Origin: Pseudidiomarina indica
Lineage (GTDB): Bacteria > Pseudomonadota > Gammaproteobacteria > Enterobacterales > Alteromonadaceae
Direction: 5' to 3'
Length of the DNA: 64,000 bases
Assembly (NCBI RefSeq): GCF_900104245.1
Contig: NZ_FMXN01000009.1
Coordinates: forward strand, 1 to 64,000
Positions within the stretch are counted from its first letter, which is position 1. Each line of letters begins with the position of its first letter. The notes under the pieces were generated by a model. The model was not told the DNA's origin. It saw only the letters and a program-made list of their open reading frames with translations, and searched no databases. Positions 18,668 to 28,570 of this stretch are shown here, one piece after another. A program made the translations under genes and the position numbers.

Positions 18668-21600
18668 TCGACGCCCTCCGTTGCGGTAAATAGTTCTGCC
18701 AGCTGCTCGATTAACGCCCGTGGTGGACGGTCGAAGAATACTCCTGCGCTATCACTATGAATGCCCCGTAAGAATAAATAAGCCGCGCCCCCAACATGCG
18801 AATCATAATCGTAGCTGTCGCCCAGCCGTAAGCGCAGTAATTTATGCAGGGCCACTAAGTAGATCACATATTGTAAGTCATAGCGGCTACTTAAAATTTT
18901 ATCGCGCATGGCGGCTTCGGAATAGGCTGCTTCAGTGGGCCCAATATAATTCGATTTATAGTCGACAACGTAATACTTCCCGTTATGTTCAAACACTAAA
19001 TCGATAAATCCTTTCAACATGCCGTGCAAACGCGTGGGTAACACACTGGGCCGCCCATACTCAGGGAGCACATTGCGACAAACCAGTTGGTCCATGTGCT
19101 GGGCATCCAAGGTGCGCACGGGGAACCAAAATTCCGGCTCGGCGTGATAATGGGTTAATTGCGCTAAACTCACCGATGCCTCGGGCAATGGCAATTGCTG
19201 CGTGAGCATCTGACTTAGCCAGTCATCCAGCACCTGCTGCTGGGAGAGCCACGGCTCTAACTGGGTGCGGTCAGCAATAAACTGGGCTCGCATTGCGTCA
19301 TCTTGCGCCAGTGGTTGAAAGCCAATTTCAGCCGCTTCCTCCAGTAGGTTATGAAGATAGGTTCCGGCATCTGGTCCCTTGGGGAAACTATGAATGGTTT
19401 GGGGAGCAGGCACTTGTTCGAGCTCGGGTAAAGAGTCGAATTGCTCCTCAAGCGCGTTCTGACTATCGGTATCATCAGGTGCAACCCAATCGCCGTATTT
19501 TAACGCACTGTAACTGGCCACCCACCACCATTCAAACTCATGGCCTGCGGGCATTTCGCAATGCGTGACCGCGCTAACATTGGCAACAGGTGGTTGATAC
19601 TCAGTCACCCCAATCGATTCCGTGATATCAACCCGCGCACTATGCTCAGGTGGCTGCCAGTTCGCGAAATCAATGGGGCCCGCAGCACTCAAAATATAAT
19701 GCAAGGCAGTATCTGCAAAGGTGCGATAAGGCGCCAGCCCAATAAAGGTCATGTATTGCGCGCGCGTCACTGCCACATAGAGTTTCCGAATGTCCTCTTG
19801 CAAGCGCTCTAAATCCAGTTGCTCATTGATGGCCTCATCGTCATCTTGAAATGCGATTTGTAACGCACCGCTGTCATCGTGATAACGAGCTGGATAGCTA
19901 AACCGTAGATGTTTCGCCTTCGTTGTTGCAACAAAGGGCAGGAATACGAGGGGATATTGCAACCCTTTTGATTTATGAATGGTAATGACTTGCACCAGTT
20001 GATCATCGCTTTCAAGCCGAACCTGCTGCTCGCCCGCATCCGTCGCGCGCCCTTGGCTGGCTTCTTCAATATGCTCCGCCAAATAACGTAGCACACCGAC
20101 CATGCCCTCAGTAATGGCAGCGTGCTGTTGCAATAGCTCAGCCATATGCAACACATCGGTTAGTAAACGCTCACCATCCTGCTGCCCCAGCAAACGGGCG
20201 GGAATATTGTAATCGTGAAGGACTTTTTGAATGGTGGCGAGCACCCCATGCCGCTGCCAACGCTCGTGATAGCCATGAAACTGTTCAGCAAATGCATCCC
20301 ATTGCAGCTCATCCGTTAAGATTTGATCGATTTGCGTGACAGTTAAATCAAACAAGCCTCCCACTAGCGCGGCGCGAAGCAAGCGTGGGTCTCGCGGTTG
20401 CGCACAAGCTTGCAATACCCGCAGCAACTCAGGCGCTAATGGACTTTGAAACACCGAATCGCGGTCAGAAAGATATACACTTTGAATGTGTCGCCGCCGC
20501 AATGCCTCGCGGATTACTTTCGCTTCATGACGGTTATTCACCAAGACGGCAATATGGCCGGGCTGTAGTGGGTCAAACCCTTCTTCGGATGAAAAGCCTG
20601 CGTTGGGACTATTCAGTAACTCTGCGATAGTCTGCGCATGCCAGTTGGCCAACAGCTCATGATACTCACTCTGACTAAGCTTCTCGGTGCTCAAGCAATC
20701 AAACTGCAAGGCAGGAGGGGTTTCACCTGCCACCGTAAATGCTTTTTTTAACCCATTGGCTTGCACCGGAATAAATGGGAGTGGGTCATCGCCAGTGGTT
20801 AAGTTGGCAAAACAAAACGGCCCACGTCGGCTGGTTTGCGCCCCCATAAACAAGGCATTGGTTGCATTGACCATGCCCTCCGTCGACCGATAGTTGGTCG
20901 CCAAGGTGTAATGCCGCCCTTGAGTCGCCTCACGTGCTTTTAGATAGGTATAAATATCGGCATGACGGAACGAATAAATGGCTTGCTTGGGGTCACCAAT
21001 TAAGAAAATGCCAGTACCCGCATGGGGTTGGGCAATGTGATAAATTCGATCAAAAATAGCGTATTGGGTCGGGTCAGTATCCTGAAACTCGTCCACCATC
21101 GCAATCGGGAATTGGGTCCGAATCATCGCCGCTAAGCTCGGGCCAGCATCCCCTAACAGCGCGTGTTGCAATCGTGAGAGCATGTCATCAAAGCCCATTT
21201 CAGCACGCTGTCGCTGCACCGTTTGAAATCGTTGCAGCAACCAGGCTCCGGCATGACTCAAAAGTGCAGAGGAAGGCTCTGGCAGTGCGTTCACGGCAGC
21301 CTGTAATTGGGCTAATTGTGGCCATAACTCACACTCCGGCAGCTCAACTTTCAAGCACTCTTGTAATCCAGCGGGGGTTAGTTTTTCCCAACCGGAGGTG
21401 GGATCTAACGTGGGAATAAACGCTGCATGCGGCTGATTAAGCTCACTGGCCCAAGTGCGTAATTGGCTCATCCATTTATCGACGGAGGCGGCTCTGAGCT
21501 TGTTCCCATTTACTAATTTCTGTTGCCGCAGCCCCGCTAACGTTTGTTCTGCTTCATCAATCCACTGTAACCAAGGCTGCTGCTGGCAGCGTGCCAGCAA

Positions 21601-22287
21601 ATCCCGCTCTTGTTGTAAGCGCTCACTCACCACCTCTGCAGGCTCTGGCAAAACACTGTCAGACACACGATGCAACAGAGGGCGCGCCTTACGCAGCAGC
21701 TGTTCCGGGCTTTCGAATACCTTCGTAATCATGCGGTATTGGGGCAGTTCAGCCACCGATAAGGGGCTCACAAAGGTACGCCAATAGTCTCGTGCCACTT
21801 GCAGCCAAAGCTCTTGAACGTCGGTGTTCAAGGCCTGGGTAAAAAGCCCACCGCTGGCAAACGCATGTTCACGCAGCATACGGTTACACCAACCATGAAT
21901 GGTATGCACAGCTGCTTCATCCATCGCTTGGGAGGCAAACTCCAAATGGCGCGCTTGTGCCGTCAATTCAGCCGCAGAGTACTGGCTTTTCAAACTCATT
22001 AAAAAGGGATCATCTAATTGAATTTCATCGCGGAAAAATGCCGCCGTTTCACTCAAGTTCGTGCGGATCCGAGTTCTCAGCTCTTCTGTTGCCGCTTCGG
22101 TAAAGGTCACCACCAGAATTTCTTCAGGAGTATAGGGACGCTCGCAATCATGACCAAGGACTAACCGCACATAGAGGGCTGCGATGGTATAAGTTTTCCC
22201 CGTTCCGGCACTGGCTTCAATTAATCGACTGCCGTGCAACGGAAAGGTTAACGCATCGAGTTGATTAACAGTCACTTGAGACGTCAT
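18661..22287 (-). CDS. recB: Exodeoxyribonuclease V beta subunit (RecB)
   Basis: 1,208 aa (Escherichia coli 1,180). It is the 3'-5' helicase plus nuclease subunit that also loads RecA. Visible: Walker A ASAGTGKT near residues 25-32, MVDEFQDTDP (motif II), LIGDPKQAIYSFR (motif III), ITIHKSKGLQYPLVFLP (motif V), LYVAVTRAQY (motif VI), and the C-terminal nuclease site with YYVVDYKSNY near 1105, including the catalytic Asp and Lys. Its ATG overlaps the recC TGA by 4 bases (ATGA), so translation is coupled. Confidence 0.97.
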   Translation of the reverse strand: MTSQVTVNQLDALTFPLHGSRLIEASAGTGKTYTIAALYVRLVLGHDCERPYTPEEILVVTFTEAATEELRTRIRTNLSETAAFFRDEIQLDDPFLMSLKSQYSAAELTAQARHLEFASQAMDEAAVHTIHGWCNRMLREHAFASGGLFTQALNTDVQELWLQVARDYWRTFVSPLSVAELPQYRMITKVFESPEQLLRKARPLLHRVSDSVLPEPAEVVSERLQQERDLLARCQQQPWLQWIDEAEQTLAGLRQQKLVNGNKLRAASVDKWMSQLRTWASELNQPHAAFIPTLDPTSGWEKLTPAGLQECLKVELPECELWPQLAQLQAAVNALPEPSSALLSHAGAWLLQRFQTVQRQRAEMGFDDMLSRLQHALLGDAGPSLAAMIRTQFPIAMVDEFQDTDPTQYAIFDRIYHIAQPHAGTGIFLIGDPKQAIYSFRHADIYTYLKAREATQGRHYTLATNYRSTEGMVNATNALFMGAQTSRRGPFCFANLTTGDDPLPFIPVQANGLKKAFTVAGETPPALQFDCLSTEKLSQSEYHELLANWHAQTIAELLNSPNAGFSSEEGFDPLQPGHIAVLVNNRHEAKVIREALRRRHIQSVYLSDRDSVFQSPLAPELLRVLQACAQPRDPRLLRAALVGGLFDLTVTQIDQILTDELQWDAFAEQFHGYHERWQRHGVLATIQKVLHDYNIPARLLGQQDGERLLTDVLHMAELLQQHAAITEGMVGVLRYLAEHIEEASQGRATDAGEQQVRLESDDQLVQVITIHKSKGLQYPLVFLPFVATTKAKHLRFSYPARYHDDSGALQIAFQDDDEAINEQLDLERLQEDIRKLYVAVTRAQYMTFIGLAPYRTFADTALHYILSAAGPIDFANWQPPEHSARVDITESIGVTEYQPPVANVSAVTHCEMPAGHEFEWWWVASYSALKYGDWVAPDDTDSQNALEEQFDSLPELEQVPAPQTIHSFPKGPDAGTYLHNLLEEAAEIGFQPLAQDDAMRAQFIADRTQLEPWLSQQQVLDDWLSQMLTQQLPLPEASVSLAQLTHYHAEPEFWFPVRTLDAQHMDQLVCRNVLPEYGRPSVLPTRLHGMLKGFIDLVFEHNGKYYVVDYKSNYIGPTEAAYSEAAMRDKILSSRYDLQYVIYLVALHKLLRLRLGDSYDYDSHVGGAAYLFLRGIHSDSAGVFFDRPPRALIEQLAELFTATEGVEC

Positions 22288-25200
22288 TGGGCTTCCTCCT
22301 GAACACCTTCGGCGGAGTACAAATGGGCCATCATTGGTTCATACAGAGCGGTTACTAATTGACTGAATAGCCCAGAGTCGGTTAACGCGGCATAGTTGGG
22401 GAAATAACGCCCCGCATAAACAGCATCAAGCACTCGCGCCCGACGTTGAAACGTTGATTGCTCATAAAACTCCCGTGCGGCTTCGTGCACCGCCTCCACC
22501 CCACCCTGTTGGAACGCGTGTTGCCAATCATCATGGTGCTGGGCAATGCCCTCCATGGCAGTATGGAGTTCGAGTGGCAACGGTTGTTGCAGCCCGCGTA
22601 CCAACCACTGCAACATGGTTTCTAGTAATTCCTGTGCGCTCGTCGCTGTTAATGGCGACAGCTTCAGCTCCCCTTCTTGTCCCAGCAAAACACTGCGGGT
22701 GGGCGATTGAGTATTCAGCAATAAGTGTTCTACCCACAACATCACCGCATGCTGTGCACGCGGGCGATGCCCGCTTCGACGGTGATCCACCACCACCGAA
22801 GGTGTGAGCCGTAACGCTAAGCGTTCGCCCGCTAAATTTTCAAAACAATGCGGGAAAACAGCCGTGACACTTAACCCCGTAGGGCTTGAATAAAGGATTG
22901 ATTGAATTGGGAGCACCTGTGGATAGTCGTCAAGCCAAGGAGTGAGGGCTTCTCGGTGTGCTGCTAGCCGCTCCAACAGTTCCCCTTTGACTTCTTGCCC
23001 CGCTGCTCCCAACGGCAATTGGCCAGCGCGTTGACTACGCACAAGGTGTTGCTCAATCACTTGCTGCAGTTGTTGGTCATCACCCCCTTGCCGCAGCAAT
23101 GCCAATTGTTCCATCAGCAAGGTATTCGTCACCTGCCACATTTCCAACCCGTTGAGGACGAACGCCTCATCATCTTCCATGGTTAAGGCGTGCTCCACCA
23201 AATAGGTGTCTAACCGTAACTGAGTAAATAATCGGGCTGGTTCTCGCAAAAAGTGAACCAGTTGCTGCACTGTCAGTGGGGCTTCAGGGAGCCAAGGCGC
23301 TAGTTGCTGATGCTCTGAGGTCGCCGGTAAATCAGCCGTATGAATGGTTTGCCATTCTTGCGCATAAGTAAAGAGCTGTGCAGGATGAGGCTGTGCCTGA
23401 TGGAAATAATCCCGGTGAAATGGCTGTAATTTATGCTCCATCACCCAAGCGGTTCCATCTTGGCGCTCCCCATATACTTGCTGAAGATGCTCCAACAACT
23501 GACTCACTAAAACGGAGGGTGGTTTTTCACTATTATCGCGAATACTGCGCCCTTGCCAGCTGATATACAGAAATTCTTGAGCCGATAGCACCGCTTCTAA
23601 AAATAAATAACGGTCGTCATCGCGGCGCGAGCGGTCACCCGGACGATACGAATTTGCCATTAAGTCAAAATCATAAGGCTTCTGTGAGCGCGGGTAATCA
23701 CCGTCGTTCATGCCTAAAATACAAACACATCGGAACGGAATCGCGCGCATGGGCATTAACGTCGCAAAATTGACGCGCCCGGCTAAAAAGCGCTGGCTCA
23801 ACGAGGACTCGTCCATGCGACTCAACCAACTTTCTCGCACCACGGCTAACGTCAGCTCTTGGTCTGGTGATGCCCCTTGAATCGCTTCCAGCCACTGCTG
23901 CAACCGCTGATTCAAACGGTTCAAAAGTACCACGTCAGCATCATCCGATGGGCTAAATAACTGCTTGAGCAGGTCATGCAAATAACTGCCCCACGCCAAT
24001 GCCGTGCGTGGCTGATGCCCATGCTGGAAATGACCGCGAATCACCTCAATAAATTGTGTCACTGCCCCCACAATTTCAGCGCTCAGCCCTCCCACGTCAG
24101 CCAGTGGTTCAATATCTCCCCAGCCAAACTCGTTCGGGTCGACGTCACCCACCGCATACCCCATGAGCATTCGTTGTAGCCCAAACAACCAGGTATTTTG
24201 CTCGTTAGCAGGCAACTGCAATTGCTCACGATGTTGGCTATCAAGCCCCCAACGAATCCCCGCCGTTACCAACCATTGTTGGAAGGCTGGCAGTTGTTCA
24301 GGGTGAATCCCAAAGCGTTGCTGAATGGCAGGAACTTGGAGTAAATCAAACAGTTCACTCGCTTGCGCTCGTTGCTGGTGGATGGCCAAAATATATTCTA
24401 AGGCAATTAGCAGCGGCTGATGGTGACGTGCTTGCTGGTCAGCAATGCTATAAGGAATCCGTCGTTTATCATCCATTTCATAACGACCAAACACCGCGTC
24501 AATGTGCGGTGCATAGCGATCAATATCCGGCACCATGACCATCACATCACGCGGTTTTAGCGTCGGATCTGCCGCAAACCGCGCCAGCAATTGATCGTGC
24601 AAGACTTCCACTTCACGCTGCGGACTATGAGCGCAATGAAACTGGATGGCGCGATCGTCAACACCCTGCTGCGCCCAGCGTTGCTGCGCCTCACCGGGGG
24701 AGTTTAAATGCAGAATATCAGAGCGTAAGGCATCCAAAATGGTCGGTTGTGCTGGCAGCTGTTCATCAAACATTTCGAGCTTGAGCTGTGGCAATGCCTC
24801 GCGTAAATGTTCGGTGGCATCAAACTGATCCAGCAACCGCACATAATCTCGCCCTTGTTTCCCCCAGGATGCCAGTAACGGATGGCTGTACTCGTGCAGT
24901 TGCTCCAACGGCACTGGCCCCGGCCGCCGGCGTGCCAGACGCGACTTCACTTCACTGCTATAGATATCTTTTCCATCGATAATATCGGCCCAGTGATACT
25001 GACAGGGGTTATGGACGCATAACACCACCTGACAAATCCGACTAAGCGCTTGTAAAATTTCAAGCATTTGTCGGGGTAAGCTGGAAATTCCAAACACCAC
25101 CACGCGCGCTGGGATATCCCGTGGTCGCTGTTGAGGCGTGAGCTGTTCACAGGCCGCCAAAAACTGTTGATGAATAAACGCTCGGTTGTTCCATTGGGAG

Positions 25201-25748
25201 TCGCCCACGTCCGCTAGTAAGGCGCGCCATAAAATCGGCTGCCAAGCCTGTTCGGCCGGCACCTCAGGAGACTTTCCAGCTGCCCAATCGTTGAGCCAAT
25301 CGGCACGATACACTTGATACTGGTCATAGAGATCCGCCAAGCGTTCACTTAGTTGGAATAGTTTTCGCTGGTCGTCATCGTCCGCCATATAACGGCGCAG
25401 CTCGCTAAACTCAGGAGCGGCCAAATGCTGTGGCAACACCCGCATGATGCGCCAAACCAACGAGCTTTTATCAAATGGAGATTCGCGGGGGAGTTCTTGA
25501 CCCAACACGGCCCGATAAGCACGCCATTGGAAACGGGCCGGCAGCGTGACATCCAGCATTGCCGCTATTCCCAAGTCACGAGCCAGATGATGCTTCAGCC
25601 ACTGGGCAATGCCATTTGACTGCACCAGAATTGCTTCCTGTTCAAATACTTCCAGTGGGTACCGCTGATGGATAGCAACCACTAAGTCCGTAAGATCCTG
25701 TAACCGATGACTATGGGCAACGATAAACCCCAGCGCCAGTTGATTCAT
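22284..25748 (-). CDS. recC: Exodeoxyribonuclease V gamma subunit (RecC)
   Basis: 1,154 aa (Escherichia coli 1,122). RecC is a helicase-like scaffold without ATPase activity that splits the DNA strands and recognises Chi. Family marks include the start FIVAHSHRLQDL, VQSNGIAQWLKHHLA, CSPQREVEVLHDQLL-like HSPQREVEVLHDQ, DVMVMVPDIDRYAPHIDAVFG and MRAIPFRCVCILGMNDGDYPR. It is the first gene of the operon. ptrA, which lies between recC and recB in enterobacteria, is absent here. A 177-base spacer with two inverted repeats separates it from divergent trhO. Confidence 0.97.
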   Translation of the reverse strand: MNQLALGFIVAHSHRLQDLTDLVVAIHQRYPLEVFEQEAILVQSNGIAQWLKHHLARDLGIAAMLDVTLPARFQWRAYRAVLGQELPRESPFDKSSLVWRIMRVLPQHLAAPEFSELRRYMADDDDQRKLFQLSERLADLYDQYQVYRADWLNDWAAGKSPEVPAEQAWQPILWRALLADVGDSQWNNRAFIHQQFLAACEQLTPQQRPRDIPARVVVFGISSLPRQMLEILQALSRICQVVLCVHNPCQYHWADIIDGKDIYSSEVKSRLARRRPGPVPLEQLHEYSHPLLASWGKQGRDYVRLLDQFDATEHLREALPQLKLEMFDEQLPAQPTILDALRSDILHLNSPGEAQQRWAQQGVDDRAIQFHCAHSPQREVEVLHDQLLARFAADPTLKPRDVMVMVPDIDRYAPHIDAVFGRYEMDDKRRIPYSIADQQARHHQPLLIALEYILAIHQQRAQASELFDLLQVPAIQQRFGIHPEQLPAFQQWLVTAGIRWGLDSQHREQLQLPANEQNTWLFGLQRMLMGYAVGDVDPNEFGWGDIEPLADVGGLSAEIVGAVTQFIEVIRGHFQHGHQPRTALAWGSYLHDLLKQLFSPSDDADVVLLNRLNQRLQQWLEAIQGASPDQELTLAVVRESWLSRMDESSLSQRFLAGRVNFATLMPMRAIPFRCVCILGMNDGDYPRSQKPYDFDLMANSYRPGDRSRRDDDRYLFLEAVLSAQEFLYISWQGRSIRDNSEKPPSVLVSQLLEHLQQVYGERQDGTAWVMEHKLQPFHRDYFHQAQPHPAQLFTYAQEWQTIHTADLPATSEHQQLAPWLPEAPLTVQQLVHFLREPARLFTQLRLDTYLVEHALTMEDDEAFVLNGLEMWQVTNTLLMEQLALLRQGGDDQQLQQVIEQHLVRSQRAGQLPLGAAGQEVKGELLERLAAHREALTPWLDDYPQVLPIQSILYSSPTGLSVTAVFPHCFENLAGERLALRLTPSVVVDHRRSGHRPRAQHAVMLWVEHLLLNTQSPTRSVLLGQEGELKLSPLTATSAQELLETMLQWLVRGLQQPLPLELHTAMEGIAQHHDDWQHAFQQGGVEAVHEAAREFYEQSTFQRRARVLDAVYAGRYFPNYAALTDSGLFSQLVTALYEPMMAHLYSAEGVQEEAQ

Positions 25749-25861
25749 AACACTTCCCCTGTATCGACTCGTTTTATCCTAACCAAATCAGCCTGCTAAG
25801 GCTACTGAATCGCCCGTTTAAATCCTCTGAAAAGGGCTGATCATCCTGTCACTATCTGGTA

Positions 25862-25880
25862 AAATTGAGGATCTCAATTT
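25862..25880. promoter_or_regulatory. Perfect inverted repeat in the recC/trhO divergent spacer
   Basis: AAATTGAG (25862-25869), GAT spacer, CTCAATTT (25873-25880): an 8+3+8 perfect palindrome, the right size for a dimeric repressor site. A second, shorter repeat CGGAT/ATCCG at 25886-25900 follows before the trhO ribosome site. Which gene they serve is not decidable by eye. Confidence 0.45.
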
Positions 25881-25925
25881 GACCTCGGATTTACGATCCG
25901 ATTCGCCAAACTCAAGGAACCTAAC

Positions 25926-26855
25926 ATGTACATTTGTGCTGCTCTCTATAAATTTGTTGAATTCAATGATTTCAAAGCCTTTCGGGAACCCCTGTATCAA
26001 TCCATGATCGACAACGAGGTGAAAGGCACTTTGTTGTTAGCCCGTGAAGGAATCAATGGAACCATTTGCGGTACCCGTGCAGGCATCGACGCGGTCCTCC
26101 AGTTCATTCGCAATCGCCCTGAATTCGCTGATATTGAGCACAAAGAATCGCCCAGTGAGAAACAAGCTTTCTACCGCACGAAAGTGAAGCTTAAAAAAGA
26201 AATCGTCACCATGGGCGTGGATTGGGTCGATCCTAAAAATATTGTCGGCACCTACGTTGATCCAAAAGATTGGAACGATTTAATTCGTGACCCTGAGGTG
26301 ATCTTAATTGACACCCGCAATGCCTATGAATACGCCGTGGGAACATTTGCCGGTGCAATTAACCCGAATACGGAATCATTTCGCGAGTTTCCCGATTATA
26401 TTCAGAAAAACCTCGACCCGAAAAAGCACAAGAAAGTGGCCATGTTCTGTACCGGCGGCATTCGTTGTGAAAAATCGACTGCTTACGTGAAATCTTTGGG
26501 CTTTGAAGAGGTCTACCATCTGAAGGGTGGCATTCTGAAGTATCTTGAGGAAGTGCCTGAAGAAGAAACCACCTGGGAAGGCGAATGTTTTGTGTTCGAT
26601 CAGCGGGTGACAGTCCGCCATGGCTTAGTGCAAGGTGAATATGACCAGTGCTATGCATGCCGCATGCCTATTACCGAAGCTGAGAAAGAATCCGAACACT
26701 ATGTGAAAGGGGTCAGCTGTCCACATTGCCATGATCGCACCAGCGCAGAACAAAAAGCACGTTTTGCCGAGCGTGAAAAGCAAATCCAGTTGGCCAAAGA
26801 ACGCGGTGAAGCTCACATTCGCGATGGAAAAGTCGAACAGCTCAATCGGATGTAA
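25926..26855 (+). CDS. trhO: tRNA uridine(34) hydroxylase (rhodanese family)
   Basis: 309 aa, the TrhO (YceA) family, which makes 5-hydroxyuridine at wobble position 34 of tRNAs in an oxygen-dependent reaction. An N-terminal acylphosphatase-like domain ([16 protein letters not shown] near residues 37-52) is followed by a rhodanese domain (about 120-220) with the active-site loop CTGGIRC, Cys175. A C-terminal cysteine-rich segment follows (CYAC and CPHC near 240 and 265), probably binding metal. The ATG has AAGGAAC upstream. Monocistronic, ahead of dps. Confidence 0.95.
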   Translation: MYICAALYKFVEFNDFKAFREPLYQSMIDNEVKGTLLLAREGINGTICGTRAGIDAVLQFIRNRPEFADIEHKESPSEKQAFYRTKVKLKKEIVTMGVDWVDPKNIVGTYVDPKDWNDLIRDPEVILIDTRNAYEYAVGTFAGAINPNTESFREFPDYIQKNLDPKKHKKVAMFCTGGIRCEKSTAYVKSLGFEEVYHLKGGILKYLEEVPEEETTWEGECFVFDQRVTVRHGLVQGEYDQCYACRMPITEAEKESEHYVKGVSCPHCHDRTSAEQKARFAEREKQIQLAKERGEAHIRDGKVEQLNRM

Positions 26856-26881
26856 CGATGCCTTAATCGGCGTGAAATAGG

Positions 26882-26898
26882 CTATACTATCCGATAGT
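26882..26898 (+). promoter_or_regulatory. RpoS-type -10 with overlapping palindrome, dps promoter
   Basis: GCTATACT (26881-26888) fits the stationary-phase sigma-S extended -10 (KCTATACT), with no good -35 upstream, as is usual for such promoters. ACTATC-C-GATAGT (26886-26898), a perfect 6+1+6 inverted repeat, overlaps its downstream half and could be an operator. dps is classically RpoS-controlled; the assignment here is by motif only. Confidence 0.5.
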
Positions 26899-26935
26899 TA
26901 AATTAAGCAATATTGTCCTAAACAAGGAGCTAAAC

Positions 26936-27409
26936 ATGAAGCAGTTGAACGTAATTGGTATTGAACAGCAACCTGCCAAGCAGCTTGCCGAGCGCCTCAA
27001 TGAACTGCTCGCGAATTACCAAGTCATGTATATGAATGTTCGTGGTTTTCACTGGAACATTAAAGGAGAGTCCTTTTTTGAACTGCACGCGAAATTCGAA
27101 GAAACCTACAATGACTTATTAGTAAAAGTTGATGAAATCGCTGAGCGGATTTTAACCTTAGGGCAGCGCCCAATGCATGCCTACTCAACGTACATTAAGG
27201 CAAGCCAAATTCAAGAAACCAAAGATATTCACGACGGCAAAGCCTGTGTGCGCGAAATTTTAGATGGCTATCGCATTATTATTCAGCTGCAACGCGAAAT
27301 TCTAGCAGCAGCCAATGAAGCGGACGATGAAGGTACCGCGTCATTGATGAGTGATTACATTAAAGAGCAAGAAAAAACATCTTGGATGTTGACCGCATAC
27401 CTCGGTTAA
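26936..27409 (+). CDS. dps: DNA protection during starvation protein Dps
   Basis: 157 aa, the normal Dps length. Twelve subunits form a shell that oxidises Fe(II) with hydrogen peroxide and stores the iron, protecting DNA. The intersubunit ferroxidase residues are visible: His in RGFHWNIKG (about residue 38) and Asp/Glu in the LLVKVDEIAERI helix (about 65-70). The N-terminus is short and has few lysines, so direct DNA binding may be weak. ATG with AAGGAG upstream. Followed by a strong terminator. Confidence 0.95.
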   Translation: MKQLNVIGIEQQPAKQLAERLNELLANYQVMYMNVRGFHWNIKGESFFELHAKFEETYNDLLVKVDEIAERILTLGQRPMHAYSTYIKASQIQETKDIHDGKACVREILDGYRIIIQLQREILAAANEADDEGTASLMSDYIKEQEKTSWMLTAYLG

Positions 27410-27430
27410 TTGCTCCCCTTCCATTGAAAA

Positions 27431-27462
27431 AAGCCAAGGCAGTCATTGTCTTGGCTTTTTTT
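27431..27462 (+). terminator. Rho-independent terminator after dps
   Basis: AAGCCAAGGCA (27431-27441) pairs over 11 bp (one G-U) with TGTCTTGGCTT (27447-27457) around a 5-base loop, followed by a run of T's. Clear intrinsic terminator 22 bases after the dps stop. Confidence 0.92.
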
Positions 27463-27543
27463 TATTTCCATGTGCATCTTTTCGTATCTTTGCTATGCTG
27501 AAATTGAAGTTCCTAACATCAACCAAATAAAAGGAATCATTCT

Positions 27544-27741
27544 ATGAACAAGATGCTCGGAATTGTTCTACTCGTTGTCGGTGTTATTTTGCTGTATTTC
27601 GGCTGGGAAGCGTATAACTCGGTTGCCTCTGAAGCCAGCAAAGCGCTTACAGGCGAAACCACTGATAACGCAATGTGGTACTTAATTGGGGGAGCCATTG
27701 CTGTCGTGGTTGGTCTTTATGGGGTCTTACGAGGAAAGTAA
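27544..27741 (+). CDS. DUF3185 small inner-membrane protein
   Basis: 65 aa with two membrane helices: residues 4-21 (MLGIVLLVVGVILLYFGW) and 46-62 (MWYLIGGAIAVVVGLYGV). The loop SVASEASKALTGETTDNAMW is typical of the DUF3185 family, common in marine gammaproteobacteria; function unknown. ATG with AAGGAATC upstream. A GCTATGCT motif about 50 bases upstream resembles a sigma-S -10. It has its own terminator. Confidence 0.85.
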   Translation: MNKMLGIVLLVVGVILLYFGWEAYNSVASEASKALTGETTDNAMWYLIGGAIAVVVGLYGVLRGK

Positions 27742-27757
27742 ACCTAGAATGTTACGG

Positions 27758-27787
27758 AAAACAGCGAGCTTATGACTCGCTGTTTTT
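27758..27787 (+). terminator. Rho-independent terminator after the DUF3185 gene
   Basis: AAAACAGCGAG (27758-27768) pairs perfectly with CTCGCTGTTTT (27776-27786) around a 7-base loop and runs into seven T's. On the other strand only four T's follow the stem, so it would be a weaker terminator for the convergent thiamine operon ending at 27791. Confidence 0.9.
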
Positions 27788-27790
27788 TTA

Positions 27791-28570
27791 TCAAGAAGGT
27801 TGTTGCAACCGATGGTGTAGTTCGTACCAAAGCTGACTGATCACATCCGCCAAATCGAGCCAACGCTCTAAATAATTCCAATCGACACGCTCACCCGACG
27901 CCCCTTCATAAGCATGAATAAACGCTTGTTGCTCGCTGTCACTGAATTGATTCACATGAATACAATTTGCCAACTCAAAGTAACGCTCACCGAGCCCAGC
28001 GTATTCCCAGTCAATCACGAGGGGTGGTTCAGTTAAATAGACATGGTGGAAGGCTAAGTCGTTGTGACAAAAAACAGGATTATTGGCAAAGCTATCGAGT
28101 AGTTTCCGATGTTGTTGCACCCGCTTTTGAAAATGGTGCGCGCGCTCGCTGTCAAAGCTGGCTAAATGCTCACAATATCGTTGCACCCGACCACGCAACG
28201 ACCACACTGGAACGTCCACTTGGAGCCGATGTATATGGGCACAAATTTCGCCTAATCGTTGAATTTTATATGGCATTGGGGAGGCGTCCTGAGCTAAGTC
28301 AGGGCAATCAATGTAGGGTTGCAATAGCAACCCTTGAATTGGGTCATAATGGAGTATTTCTGGCGCTATTCCGACATGAGCGAGGGTTTTCTGCACCTCG
28401 ACTTCCTGATCACGGTTCAGTCCATAAGGGTGGTCGAAACGGAAATGTTTGAGTACATAAACACCCTCTGCTGTGGTGATCTTATACACATCATTCGACA
28501 CGCCTCGTAACAGTGGCTCCGTTTGGAGCACACCTTGGATCGGCAAATTTACTAGCCAGTGCTGCTGCAT
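27791..28570 (-). CDS. Phosphotransferase of the choline/aminoglycoside kinase fold, probable thiamine kinase
   Basis: 259 aa. Kinase-like fold: N-lobe Lys in GVYVLKHFRF (about residue 40), catalytic loop FCHNDLAFHHVYL (about 165-177) and metal Asp in VIDWEYAGLGERYFELAN. The HxDxxxxN motif reads HNDLAFHH, so the usual metal-binding Asn is His. It is the last gene of a TPP-riboswitch operon and overlaps the PnuC-like gene by 19 bases. That context makes thiamine the likely substrate, trapping imported thiamine as phosphate like ThiK. Choline or another small alcohol cannot be excluded from sequence alone. Confidence 0.7.
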   Translation of the reverse strand: MQQHWLVNLPIQGVLQTEPLLRGVSNDVYKITTAEGVYVLKHFRFDHPYGLNRDQEVEVQKTLAHVGIAPEILHYDPIQGLLLQPYIDCPDLAQDASPMPYKIQRLGEICAHIHRLQVDVPVWSLRGRVQRYCEHLASFDSERAHHFQKRVQQHRKLLDSFANNPVFCHNDLAFHHVYLTEPPLVIDWEYAGLGERYFELANCIHVNQFSDSEQQAFIHAYEGASGERVDWNYLERWLDLADVISQLWYELHHRLQQPS

